NCBI GenBank assembly: GCA_020226215.1
Contig: CM035236.1
Coordinates: forward strand, 56,543,057-56,607,056
Direction of reading: 5' to 3'
Length of the DNA stretch: 64,000 nt
Source: Sindora glabra
Lineage: Eukaryota > Streptophyta > Magnoliopsida > Fabales > Fabaceae
Numbering within the stretch: position 1 is the stretch's first letter; the number at the start of each line of letters is the position of its first letter. The notes beneath the pieces are model-generated. The model worked only from the letters and a program-made list of their open reading frames with translations. It did no database searches and was not told the DNA's origin. The translations under genes and the position numbers were made by a program. This document shows, one piece after another, positions 48,285 to 60,266 of this stretch.

Positions 48285-51200
48285 TGGAAAAGGACTAGAA
48301 TGGAGCACTAGACAACAACCAAGTTAGAAGAAGTAAATCCCATCATATTAGCTAAAACTAACGTAGAACAAGAACTAGGAATGCTATGAAAAACTACTTT
48401 TAAGGATTGCCCTAAAAATGTGGTATGTGCAGGATTAGTCATGAAATCTGTCACCTTATTAGCCTGCTTGTAATAATGTGAAATTTTCATTATCCATGGT
48501 CTCCTTAAAAAAGAGAGAATAGAAGAAGTCATTGTGCTACAAGGATGAGAATTTTCAAAACCCTTCATAATGAAGGACATAACTATTAAATTGAGCTCAA
48601 AATGCACTTTAGTTTATTCAAACTTCCACACTAAATATAATCCAATGAACAAACCTTATAATTTAGTCATTAGCACATTAGATAAGCCAATCCAACGGCA
48701 AAAACCAAACAACCAAGCTCCCAAATTGTCTTTAAAATACTCTCCACATCTTGCTTGATTTTTTTGAATTGAACCATCGATATTGCATTTGATCTAGTTG
48801 CTTTCCAAAGGGGACCATCCAATCATTCTCCCCAGTTTTATATTTTCTTTCCTTGAACTATTATGTATCAACATGTAGGAATGTAATTCTTTTGTTCGTA
48901 TCATAGCCATAAACAAAATGTTGTGGACATTCTCAATTTCTCCCTAAAAGACCAATTTATTTCTATTTAACCATATCAACCACACGATGAAACTAAACAT
49001 AACATGCTAAGAAGTATTTGAATTTTTTCCAATATTAGTGGATAAATTCCAAGGGATCTAGTTTTACAAGGAAAGAGAATAGAAGGTAGATTAGTGCTTC
49101 ATATATGTAGTAGTCAACCATAGATCTTGTATGAAAGGGCAATCATGAATCATATGCAAATTAAATTCAATAACACCTCCACATCTTAGGTGGTTGTTTG
49201 ATGTTGCAAAACCCTTTATTTTCCTCTTGCTATTTGTAAGTAATTAACCATTTGCAAGTAGCCATAGAAAATTGCAAATTCTCTTTGAACTAGACCATTT
49301 CCAAATTTTCTTCTATACTAAATTTTTAAGGCCATTTTTTTTGCACAAGTAAGCATTCTAATGCAATTCTCATTGAAAAATTAGTCATCTAAAGTAGATT
49401 TCCATATTAATTTATTAGAACTTTGGAAAGATAAGGGATGGACAATAGTTTGAACCTTAGCCAAGATATTAAAAGGAATTAGAGGAGTCAACTTAGACAA
49501 ATCCCATTCCTTTATATTGTTAACATATGAAACAATTAGGAATTTTTCTTCTTCACTTGGAATTTTAACATTTGGGCATTTGCATAAAGCCTTAAAGTTT
49601 GAAATCCACTCATCTTTCCAAAATTTGACATTTATACCATCACTTATAACCTATTTCAAACCTTGATTAAAAATATTCCTAAACACTGTAGATATCATTC
49701 CATAGGTTTGATTAGTTACTTTTCCTTTCAATTTTCAGTATAATTAGAGAACCATACTTATATTTATTTTATAGAACCTGCATCTAGAAAGTTTCTAAAG
49801 AATGGATGAATCCCTAAGCAATTTTCATCTTAGGAAGACATATATTCTCTTAAGCTACCAAATGAGTCTTTTTGGCTTTTTAAGGATCCTTAAATGAAAT
49901 TCCTACTTAACTAATCTAGCTTTAAGCATTTTAAGATAGGTAACATATTTGTTTGTATATAGTACCAGAGCATAGTAGAAAGAATCATTTTTGTCAATGT
50001 AACCTGATTGGCTAGGAAAAAAGTTTTAAACTTCTAAGAGCTTAATCTCTAATTAACTTTATCCATAATAAAGTTAAAAGTATTCTTAAAGATTATCTTG
50101 TAGATGATGGAACCCCTAAATACTTTCCAAGATTAGCTGTAGTAAGGAAACCTAACTTCTGAGTAATCTCCTTAGATTAAGTATGATTAATATTTCTAAA
50201 GAAATACATTTTAGTCTCCTTGTTGTTAACTTCTTGTCCTAAACTACCATAAAAGCTATTAAGGCATAAGTTAATAATCATAACTTATTCCATCGAAGCC
50301 TTTGGAAAGAGAATAAGATCATTTGCAAAGAAGAAATGACATATAGGAACACCATTTCTCCCCAAATGAATAGGTTTCCAATTTTATTCTCAACTACTAA
50401 GTCAATAGCATGAACTAGTCTTTCCATACAAAGGACGAATAAGTATAGAGGTAATATATACTTTTGACATATTCCTCTAGAAGACTTGAAGCTATTTATA
50501 AGATTTTCATTCCATCATGTAAGTAGAAGATGCTCATGTTTCAACACATTTTATAAAATATTCTCTAAAGCCAATTTTTCTTAAAGTATTTGCCAAGAAA
50601 TTCCAATCTAATTTGTTTTTAAACTTTTTAAGATCAATCTTTATTGCCATAAAGCCTATCCTCTTGCTTTTGTTCTTCATTGAATGAATGACTTCTTGAA
50701 CTACAATGATATTGTTTAAGCTATGTACTTTAGGAACAAAGCTACTTTGATTTAATGATATAGTATTTCCCATAACTGGTTTGAGATGGTTAGCAAGTAT
50801 TATTGTGATAATTTTATAAATAACATTACAAAGGCTAATTGGATAAAACTTTTTCAGTGTTTCAGGATTATCTATTTTTATGATCAAAACAAGTATGGTT
50901 TCATTAATGATAAAAAAATTCTTTGATAAGTTCATAAATTGAGTTTCCAATCACATTACAATAACTTTGGAAAAATATAGCTTGAAGGCTATCACTTCTA
51001 TAGGCTTTAAAAGAACCTATGTTGAAAATAGTTGTTTAGATTTCTTCGTTATTAAACCTTTTTTTAATAGCCATGATATCTTCCTCTAGTAATTTTAAGA
51101 AGAAACCAACTAGAGGAAAAGGTTGACACGTATCATTATTAACCAAAAAGAAAAAGGGAAAAAACTTGTAGCCATGCTCTTCAGGGAGTCTTGGTTTAAC

Positions 51201-51446
51201 TACCAAATGCTATTTTCATCAATCAATAAGTTTATTTTATTTCTTTGCTTTCCAACAATTGTTGATGTGCGAAAAAGCTTTGTATTTCTATCTCTATATA
51301 TAAGCCAGTTGTATTGAGAATTTTGAAACCAAATGACTTCTTCTTGTAAAAGAATTTTGTCATACTTTTTGTAAAGTGATTTTCTAAGGGATATCAAGAA
51401 AGGATTATATCTCTTTTTAAGTGCTCTATCAATCCCTTCTAATTTC
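48285..51446 (-). pseudogene. LINE 4 ORF2: linker, reverse transcriptase, zf-RVT and RNase H part
   Basis: On the minus strand the linker at 51200-51451 reads KLEGIDRALKKR, LLQEEVIWFQNSQYNWL and RDRNTKLFRTSTIV. The RT palm follows in a 138-codon open stretch (50534-50950: FYPISLCNVIYKIITIILAN, SFVP, NIIVVQEVIHSMK, GFMAIKIDLKKF). The catalytic box at about 50315-50334 reads FANDLILF, so the second Asp of FADD's pair remains and the first is Asn. The RNase H end (48308-48607) reads KISHYYKQANKVTDFMTNPA. A (TTTA)n stretch on plus marks the 3' end. The frame is interrupted at 51446/51452 by LTR D. Confidence 0.9.
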
Positions 51447-52668
51447 GCCATTGTAATGTCCTGAATTTTTAATTCTATCATTTGAATCTCTAAATTCTGA
51501 GACTGTAGAAACGAAGAGCACGATTGAATTAGCTTGGTGGGTGAATCTTAAGTTGAAAGGACTTAAGTGTAAAGGTAAACGAAATTTTGAAGGAAAAAGG
51601 GATAGTAGGAAAAGAATTGATTTTCATAAGTAGTATAGATGATCAGAGGAGGTTAGAAAATCCTAAAAAGGGAAGTTGTCTAAGTCTGACAGTGTAAGGA
51701 ATTTTAAACAGACAGAAACCCTATGGACTAAATTGTAAAAGTGTAGAATCGGGTGTGGTTAAAGTGAAATAACTAAGAATTTGGGATCTAATATGAATAA
51801 TCAAGATTTTGGGGTGTGATATGTGATTTTAATTAGTTTGACCAATAGACACATGACAAGTGTCATTAGTAGGAAAAAATGGCAAGAATAGCCTTCTTAA
51901 GTGGTGAAAAAGGACTAAAATACCCTTAAAAATTTTAAAAAGGACCATTTTACCCTTGAAGCTTCATGAAAACTCTACCTTCTTCTCCATTTCTCCTAAA
52001 AGCTGCAGAAATCTCCATGAGAGCAAGCTTGGACGTGTGAGAGAGAGAAGGAAGAGAGAGAAAGTTTCTCTTAGCTTTTTCACCTAAAAATAGTGAGATT
52101 TAGGCTTGGGGGTAGAAGGGAAAGTTGCTCTTCTCATCAAGCTCTATCCATTGGTGTGTTTAGATTTAAGAAAGCTCAAGTTTGATCAAGTTTGGTGAGC
52201 TCTAAGTGAGGATTTTCAAGTTGTAGCAAGAGGTAAAATTATTCTCCTTTAAAAGATCTTTATTGTGCTCTTTTTAGTTTCCTTGAAATCTTGATGTTGG
52301 TGTGGTCAAAGGTGGTTGACCATGGAGTTTTGGATGATTTGAACATGTTTAATGGTGTTTTGGATGTTGTTATGTTGATCTATGACTTTGGTTTGGTGTA
52401 AAAATAACAAGAAATCATGATGTACACACTAGGGTTTTAGAGGCATAATGGTGCATGTGTGGAATTGGCATGATATGTTTGGAACTTGGCTAAGTTGATG
52501 AAGTTAGAATAATTTTTATGAATTATGAAGCCTATGGAAGATGAAAATTTGAATTATGAAAGTATGTGTGTGCATTTTCCCTTTTGAGAAGCCAAAACCA
52601 TGAATATGGAAAAGAAGGAAGGAAGGAGATTTAGCCATTTAATGTGTTTTTGGAATATCAGTAATGTA

Positions 52669-52826
52669 CATGGGGTAGAACACGACCCATATTATACCCC
52701 ATGTTCTGTACACGGGGTAGAACACGGCCCGTGTTTACCCCCGTGTTCTTCTCTGAGCAAGCCAGTAAAGCCTCGAAGTGATCCAGAAAGAAACACGGCC
52801 CTCAACACGGGGTATGGGAACCCCGT
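52669..52826 (+). repeat. Cluster of inverted ACACGGGG/CCCCGTGT motifs
   Basis: Related units ACATGGGGTAGAACACG, ACACGGGGTAGAACACGG and CAACACGGGGTATGGG alternate with their complements CCCCATGTTC, CCCGTGTT, CCCCGTGTTC and CCCCGTGTAC. The block could fold into several GC-rich hairpins in otherwise AT-rich LTR sequence. Confidence 0.8.
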
Positions 52827-53250
52827 GTACTTTGTCAAGTGAACATTTTGGCTTTGATTCTTCAGGATTTGCATGGTTTTACCTTTGGATCCTTTTCTAA
52901 TGCTCATATATGTCATTTCAAAGCTTGAAAACAAAGTATAGAGCATCTAAGTATGCATTTATGCATCTATCAATGTGGAGGAAGTAAAGAATACATGAGG
53001 TTTAAGGAAAATGATGATGTTCTAATAAGAACTACGATGTGTATTTATGTAGACTAAGGAGTGACAAGCCGAAAGGCAAAGGGAATTGTAAAGAAGTTTT
53101 TAAGTGAGGGCGAAAGAAACATCACTATTGGAAGCTTATAAAAGGTAGCTAGCTTTATCCTTAAGCCTCATTTTCTATTTACATGATTTTTTTCTGTATT
53201 TTATGCCATTGTACGGAATGTGTATGAAATTGTTGTGTGCACAACCCAGG

Positions 53251-53414
53251 AAGACAGTAAAATACTGTGTTAGGCCTATGGCTCGAGTTCCTCGGGGATG
53301 ACAAGTGTGTAGTACCTATGGCCCGATACCTCGGGAAGACAGCGTGATGCTGTATGTTAGGCCTTTGGCCCGAGTACCTCGGGAAGACAGCGTGATGCTG
53401 TATATAGGCCTAGG
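53251..53414 (+). repeat. Short tandem array, unit about 40-48 bp
   Basis: Four units of the type AAGACAGCGTGATGCTGTAT followed by GTTAGGCCTTTGGCCCGAGT and ACCTCGGG: 53251-53297, 53298-53335 (shortened), 53336-53383 and 53384-53414 (partial). Units 3 and 4 are nearly identical over their shared part. Confidence 0.8.
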
Positions 53415-53925
53415 TACGATTATCTGTGATGGCCATCTAGATATTGATATAAGTCCTTGAATAGGCTTGATAATTGCTGCGTGCGATGCATATTTCCTAC
53501 AATGGTATGGATTGAAATGATAAATGATTAATTATTTTTAAAAATGTATGTTTTATTTGCTTAAGGATCTAGAATAGCTTGATATATTTTTATGGTATTA
53601 GCTAGCTACTAGGAAACTTTGTTTCTCATATTTTTGTATTGTTACTAACCATTCCAGGTGATGCTTCCAAAGGCTCTTATGATAGAGGAGAATGATATTT
53701 TGAAATTTTATTAAAAATGTTTATATAGTTGGTGATGTAATACGTGATGGATGTACGATTTGTAAGTTGAACATTTTGTATAATTATATGACTCGTGCTT
53801 ATATTGTATGAAATACAAAAATTTGAGATATTGTGAGTTAGTCTAAAGTAGAAGGCAAATTAGTATGCGATAATTACCTATTTAATGAGGATTAAGGTGT
53901 TAATAAGTAAGGAAGTTACAGCCAT

Positions 53926-54790
53926 TATCTCTCTTTTCTTCTTAAAAATATTCCTAAATATTTCTTTATTCCATATTTAGACATCTTTTCTAAACTTATT
54001 AGAAGCTTAAAACTAATCTATTATTCTAGGCATTATAAATTATATCTAGAAAAGTCTCATATGATAACCATGCTATATGAAATCTAAATAAATGATTGCC
54101 TTTAATCATCTTTTATTTCTTCCAAAGTTGGATAAGAATTAGCCTATAGTCAGTTTTCATATAAAAAAAGTGAAAGACAAAAGCCTTTTAGTTTACCACT
54201 CTCTATTCCATATTAGCAAGAGCTTTATCAATTTTTCTCTTAATTTTTTTCTTTCCTATGTAAACTTAGGTCTTTTGTAACCCAAGTCCATTAATTTACA
54301 ATCATTTAAGTAGTTGGGAAACCCATTCATACCTTAAATGTTAGGAAAATTGCCCTTTGTTTCTCATTAACTGGTAGATAAGAGTTTTGATCTCTAAGTA
54401 AGACCGATAAAGAATTAATTTTTAATACAATATGCCCAAGTTCCCTCCATAACTCCTTTCTTAAGCCTTTATTTGGAAAAGCATATATTTTTGTCAAGAA
54501 ACTTGATTGTGAATTATTTGTCATGGTATATTTAACATTAATATATTACTTACGGATATTTAGGACATATATATGATAAGAATTTATCTTCCAAAGGATT
54601 GAAATTCCCTTTGAGTATCCATTAGGATCACTCTTCACCATACCATCCAATCCAATCCTTCTTATAACTTTTTCAACCCTAACATCTTTAATATGTGGTT
54701 TAACTACAATAAGGATGCCCGATTGATGCATATGTATCAAGTTGCGAGGTTAAGGAATGAAGCAAAGAGCTTTACTTTCTTTATAGTTCT
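53926..54790 (-). pseudogene. LINE 4 ORF2: endonuclease part
   Basis: The minus strand reads the start of an EEP-type LINE endonuclease at 54546-54740 (IHMHQSGILIVVKPHI, DVRVEKVIRRIGLDGM, NGYSKGISILWK). It continues at 54327-54524 (FLTKIYAFPNKGLRKELWRE, LGHIV, then KINSLSVLLRDQNSYL, where PWLLxGDFN is expected). The catalytic GDFN is RDQN. The frame is broken between the two parts and leads to LTR D. Confidence 0.85.
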
Positions 54791-54849
54791 AGTTAATTAT
54801 ATTTATACAAGAATACAAGAGAGAAGTAGACTATATAGAATAGTCAAGA

Positions 54850-56560
54850 TTTAAACCTAGTGGTATTGACCATTGTTCATGCCTAAAGGGTGATCCAAAT
54901 CTTCTTTAGACAAAGATGATGCATACATCTTTATCAAATAGATTACTTCTTATAGGTTTGGCAATTTCAAAGGTTGTATGGAAGCTATTGATTGCATTTC
55001 TAGAACTACTGTTATGTCCGCTTGGTTTCTCTCTATTTGTATAGGAGATAGGCTCTCATGAATCTCAAAGGAATACTAGGTCTAATCCTTTTCTTATTTT
55101 CTTCATTAAAATCCTTTTTATTAGTTTAAGATGAGATAATCCTTAATTAAGTTTTAGGATTCATGTCACTTGATCCTTTTTTAATTCTTTATGGCTAATT
55201 GGTCCATAATTTTTTCTCCTTTACCATTTTTTCTTGTTGTATCATCTAGGCCACTTGGACGTTTACTATAGTCAACCTATTTTTTCCTTTATAATGCTTT
55301 AATGAGATGTTCCCTATTGTTGCTTTTTGCTTATTTCTGGCATGAGATCTTTCTCTTTACTTACCCCCACATCAACATTTAAAGTTAACTCAATCATAGT
55401 TAAATTAGCATCCTTAATAATATCAATTAGTTACTCCTTATTTAATCCTATTAATGCATCTTATTTAGAATTATTTTTCATATTACTACTACTTGGGCTC
55501 TGGCTAACCAATATTTCCTTCCCTTTCAAATCTACATATGCAATTAGCTTTTTTTTGCATGAATTTGAGCTTTCCTAATCCATTTTTAGGGGACATCTAG
55601 CCACTAAACTTTTTGCCACTGATAATGATTTTTCTAGCCATTATTGTTTCCTTTTCTTTAGTCATAGAGTTACTCTCCATCTTTTGGCCATCTTTTATAT
55701 GTTGATCACCCTTTTCAATTAGTTCCTTGCTAACATCTTTTACAAGTCCTTTTACAGGAGAAGGCAAAGCTCCTTTCTATAGCCAAACTTCTCACATGAG
55801 AAATAGATAAGATGAAGGCCTTTATATTGAATAGGTAGGACTTTCTTACAAATGGATACTTTGGGGATTAGTTATTTCTGTAAATTAACTTTAACATAAA
55901 TTTAGGTAAAACATCCTTTTTCTGTAATAGATTGTTACTCCTATTCTCTCAATATATGTATGCCCACCTTGAAAGTTCTTCCCACTTTATTACCCAACCT
56001 CTATAAGAAATGTTGATTGTAATACTCTAGATGCAATCCTAGAACACAAATCTATAATTAGTTTCTTGAACTTATCATCAAAGGGATTAAACTTTAGTAT
56101 CTAACATTGCACCACTAGATAATGGTCTATAATCACCTATGGACCATTTTCTAATGCATTATAATAATCTCCTTTATCATTGAATTTGACCATATAGTAA
56201 TCATTGCCTATATTAATCATTTGTATTAACCCCTTTAACATCCAAAGTTTTTCTAGCCTCTTTAAAAATCTAAAAGCTAATCTCTTTCTTAAAAGATTAA
56301 TAATCAGTGAACACCTTATCTTAAAAGGGATATAAAGGAACTTATTATTCCTTAGGGATTTTCTCATCCTTCTTATCAAATTCCTATTTTTTTTCCATTA
56401 GGGTTGCACCTTTGTTAGAATCCTCATTATAGGAGCTATTAACATTAAGAAAATTTATCCTTATGAGTGATAATCTTCTTGTCTTTCTATTTTTCGGTCC
56501 ATCTACTAGCATCATTAGCCTCTATATTAGCCACATATAGAATTTATAACTTTTAAAAGT
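54850..56560 (-). pseudogene. LINE 4 ORF1 relic (DUF4283 and CCHC knuckle)
   Basis: The DUF4283 core lies at 56137-56379 on the minus strand (LRKRLAFRFLKRLEKLWMLK, then IGNDYYMVKFNDKGDYYNAL, ENGP). The pre-knuckle and knuckle region near 55780-55880 reads YKGLHLI, then FSCEKFGYRKELC, a CCHC knuckle with its first Cys lost and His replaced by Tyr. A basic C-terminal stretch follows, with several stops. Together with ORF2 this makes LINE 4 the only nearly full-length LINE in the window, about 5.8 kb once LTR D is subtracted. Confidence 0.82.
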
Positions 56561-57650
56561 AAGATTATTTTGATTTAAACTTATAACCTTTAGAATAAAA
56601 TACTAATTCAATACCAATAAGCTAATCACTTTAATAATAACTTTATGAATAATTTATTAATAAAAGTAACCATCCATCTTTTGAATAGGAATGATATACA
56701 TGCAAATTAGTACTTTTTAATAAAGAATAATATTAATATTAATTTAATGAAATGTAAATATACATTTAATTGATCATTACTATAGTTGAAAATTTTTGTG
56801 TCAATTTATTTATTTTATCTTTCACATGAAAAATTGGAAAAGTTTCCAAATCTTCTATAAGAGTTAATTTCCTAAATCACTTCATTATTTTATTTTCACT
56901 ATTAAAACTCTTATTTTATTGGAGTTAATTTTTGTATTAGTATATATATATATGTGTGTGTGTGATAATGTTGTAAATTAATATTTTTTTCTATTATTTT
57001 TTTCTGCTATTCTATTCAAACATAATAGTTCACAAATATATATTTTTAATGCCAAATTAATCAAATGAATGTAATTATATAATGAAAATTTTTAATACTT
57101 AAGAAATAAGTGTTAGGTCGATAAAAAATTAATTGATTTAGAGATTCCTCTTTTAAGAAATTGAAAATGATGAACATCATTAGTAAGTATTAATTATAGA
57201 TATTATTTGCATCAAGAATGAGTTGTAATTGCTAATAATATTTAGGCTTTTAATTTCTTTAGAAAAAGATTAATCAAAAGTTTTAAAATTTTCTAACGAA
57301 ATAGAGAATCACACATTAGCAATAATGCACTTTCAATTTGTAATTTTCAAAGGATTTTTCTAACAATTCCTTTTATGTCTTTACATTAAATTTTGCTTAT
57401 TTTGAGACACAACTTTCTTTCTAAATGTATTTTTTTATTTTTTGATACCTTAATTGAAAGCTTTTGCCTTATTTTGAAATACATTAATTTAACTCATTTC
57501 ATTTTTTTCATTATTGAATTTTTAAACTATAAATCACTTAACTCATTTTATTTTTTTTCCAATTCTTGAGGGTTTTAATTTACTTAAAAGCCCCCATGGA
57601 AGTGTGTTTTTCAAAATCTTAAAACTATAATATTGATTAATTATAAAAAA
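56561..57650. other. AT-rich DNA upstream of LINE 4
   Basis: It probably contains the LINE 4 5' UTR at its left edge. A compound (TA)n(TG)n microsatellite sits at 56941-56964. No gene is visible. Confidence 0.4.
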
Positions 57651-57653
57651 AAG

Positions 57654-58465
57654 AAGGTAGAATTTTTTTAATGATATCCTCTTTAAATATATATCATATA
57701 AAGCAATACTCTAACTCACACATCTTACTAGATATCTATGTCATTTTTGTTAATTTTTAGAGAAATTATTTTTTTAGAATAAAATAATAAAGACTATAGG
57801 AAAGTGAGATAAATTAGGTTGAATTATCTTTTAAGAATATCCTCCTTAAATATATACCATATAAATTAGCACTCTAAGTTGCATATCTTACTCCCTTCAT
57901 TTTTTTAAATATCATTTTAGAGAAAAAGTTTTCCCATTTATTTGTTAGTTTAGGAAACCATAATTGCATTTATGACTTATTTCAAATATTATTCTTGTTA
58001 TTTAAATAAATATTCAACAACTTTGCTTATCAATTAACATTTAATGGGAGATATATTAGTGAATTATAGCTCATCTCTTCTAAAATTAAGATATTTATTA
58101 TTTTTAATTCTTGTTTAATAATCTTAAATGATACTTAAAATGGAATGAAGGAAGTATTAGATAATCATATCATTTTTGCTAATTTTTAAGGAAATAATCT
58201 TATGAAATAAAATAATGGAGAGACTATATGAAAGAGAGAGAGAAATTAGGTAAAACGAATACATAACAATGGAAAGAGAGAGATAAATTAAGTAGAAATA
58301 TTTTTAATGATATCCTTTTTAAATATATACCATGTGAATCAATACTTTATATTACAACTTTATTTAATACCCATATCATTTTTGTTAATTTTTAGAGAAA
58401 TAATTTTTTTTGGATTAAAATAAAAGAAAGACAACTTAAAAGTGAAAGATACATTAGGTAAAAAA
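57654..58465 (+). repeat. Three tandem repeats of about 190-200 bp
   Basis: Units begin with AATGATATCCT(C/T)(T/C)TTAAATATATA(C/T)CAT, pass through a CA(A/C)TACT(C/T)TA-type block and TATCATTTTTGTTAATTTTTAG, and end in AATTAGGT. Approximate spans are 57654-57835, 57836-57890 plus 58157-58300, and 58301-58465. The second is split by the Stowaway-type element. Confidence 0.75.
57891..58154 (+). mobile_element. Stowaway-type MITE (Tc1/mariner-like), 264 bp
   Basis: The left end CTCCCTTCATTTTTTTAAAT and the complement of the right end, CTTCCTTCATTCCATTTTAA, form terminal inverted repeats of the known Stowaway type (CTCCCTCCGT...). TA dinucleotides flank both ends (57889-57890, 58155-58156), the expected target duplication. 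The body is non-coding. Confidence 0.85.
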
Positions 58466-58469
58466 ATAT

Positions 58470-59770
58470 GTTCAAATGAATTGAGAATTAAAGTTGATAA
58501 TATATTATTAAATTTCAAATATGATAATATATTGTTTTCACTAGATTAGATAAATAATAAAGTGAAATAAAAACATATGAAAAATGGATAATATTTTATT
58601 TAGTGATATAAAAATATGTTTCATTTCTTTTGTTGAACTTCTTCAATCAAATATTAATTGATGAATTAATTTTAGAAAATTTAAAAGTATTCAAGACTTT
58701 GTATTTATATATTAAGTATCTTTATATTTAAAATAAGATATATAGGTTTCAACTATAAATAGAAGCATATATGTTATCTAAATGCTTTATAAATTTCAAT
58801 GGCTTACTATTGATTGATATCAATATATATTGATTATTAAATGTTCTATTAAATATTGAAATATATAGATTTCTTTTGGTATTACCGAATACTAAAAAAA
58901 ATCTAATTATTAAAATAAATAACATATAATTACAATTGAATGTATGAAAAATAAAAAAAATTAGAATTAATTTTTTATTGAAGTAAGATAGATGACAAGT
59001 ATAATAAAATTTAAAGATTTTTAAATTATCTTGGTAATCAAAATGTAATCCATCACATTCTCATTCAAGTAGTTTTTGCTTCATAAACAAGGTACATAAC
59101 AATTATTAAAAAATATCTAATATAGACATTCACACGCAAAACCTAAACTAGATATTTTGAACATTGACTTACTATTCTCCATATTTTCTATTTACAAGTG
59201 CTACTTGATATGTCATGTTTGTTGCCAGTGTAACATATTTTGCACTAGGCACAATCATTTATATAACTTTATTCGCTCTTTTATTGTTATAACCACCACA
59301 ACAACCATAATAATTATTAAATATTTTTTATTAGTTATGTTTATTTGTCTAAAATTACAAATTCTTTAAAAAAGTTGAAAATGCACAAAAATGCATGCAA
59401 AGATGCTAGTATTTTTAATTTGGCTATTAGCATCAAATAACTCTTTCTTTTTACTTATTATCAATGTAAAGTTCCATTAAAATTTTATGTATTAATTACA
59501 AATCTAGTCTTTAATTTGATATAATTTATTAATGGAGATCAAAATTATAATTAATTTTTCTCTCTTATTGTATCATTTGTCTAATTACAAGATATGTTCT
59601 CATATTGAAGATTCCTGTTACATTCACATGGAATCTTACTTATTTGGTAAGTGAAAATGAACTGGGTATAAGTGTAAGAGTATTAATCTATTTTTTTTTC
59701 ATATAATTTCTTTTAGGTGTAACTAATTTTTATTATGATAGCAATTATATTCAAATTCAACAAATGTTAC
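58470..59770. other. AT-rich intergenic DNA
   Basis: No gene is visible. The 70-codon frame at 59157-59369 is Cys/Ile-rich and has no recognisable family; I treat it as chance. Confidence 0.45.
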
Positions 59771-59772
59771 TT

Positions 59773-60266
59773 ATAGGTGTGCATATAAGGGTTTGGGTTG
59801 AATTTTAAGTAAAAATTAAAATAAAATAGGATGTTCATGCTTGATTTAAATCCAATTTTTTTTCTTTTATAAAGTTCAGCCTTGTTTGAAACAAGATGCC
59901 TAAGCCTAGTTTGAATTAATCTAGTTTATGGTCATTTTTCTTATGTATCTTATGGTTCATTAAGGGTAAACAACCCAAATAATGAAATAGCCTAACATGA
60001 TAAATATAGAAATAAAGGCTTAAATAAAAATAATACTAAACGACCTAAGATACTTTAAACCATGGTAAATAAATAAGACTTATTCTTTTTTTATGTATAC
60101 AATCTGTGCTAGGTTTGGATTAACATAATTTTTTAATGAGGTGCCCAAGATCTAAGTTTTTTTTATCTAAACCCTACTAAAAAGCCTAATTACTCCATCT
60201 AAACCCTAATTTATCAAAACTAAGGCCACATAAAAAATAAAATTGGACCTTGTTTGCCCACCCATA
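59773..60266 (+). mobile_element. hAT-like non-autonomous element, about 490 bp
   Basis: The left end ATAGGTGTGCATATAAGG mirrors the complement of the right end, TATGGGTGGGCAAACAAGG. These resemble the (C/T)AGGGGTGTGCA ends of hAT MITEs. The adjacent 8-mers do not match, so the copy is old or the borders are slightly off. It is non-coding. Confidence 0.4.

Larger units (their letters stand above)
51452..53920 (+). mobile_element. Solo LTR D inside LINE 4
   Basis: This 2469-bp element starts TGTAATGTCCTGAATTTTTA and ends AAGTAAGGAAGTTACA, with exact GCCAT copies at 51447-51451 and 53921-53925. A GAGAGAGAGAAGGAAG leader lies about 590 bp in, and a hairpin-rich ACACGGGGTAGAACACGG cluster and a short GGCC/CTCGGG tandem array lie further down (both listed). 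It has no gag or pol. The frames at 52600-52946 are LTR sequence. Removing it joins the LINE 4 linker and endonuclease. By its ends and length it is probably gypsy-like, and it is not the same family as LTRs A-C. Confidence 0.9.

Noticed and set aside
52600..52946. 80- and 84-codon frames on opposite strands
   Set aside because: Both are translations of the palindromic ACACGGGG cluster in LTR D.
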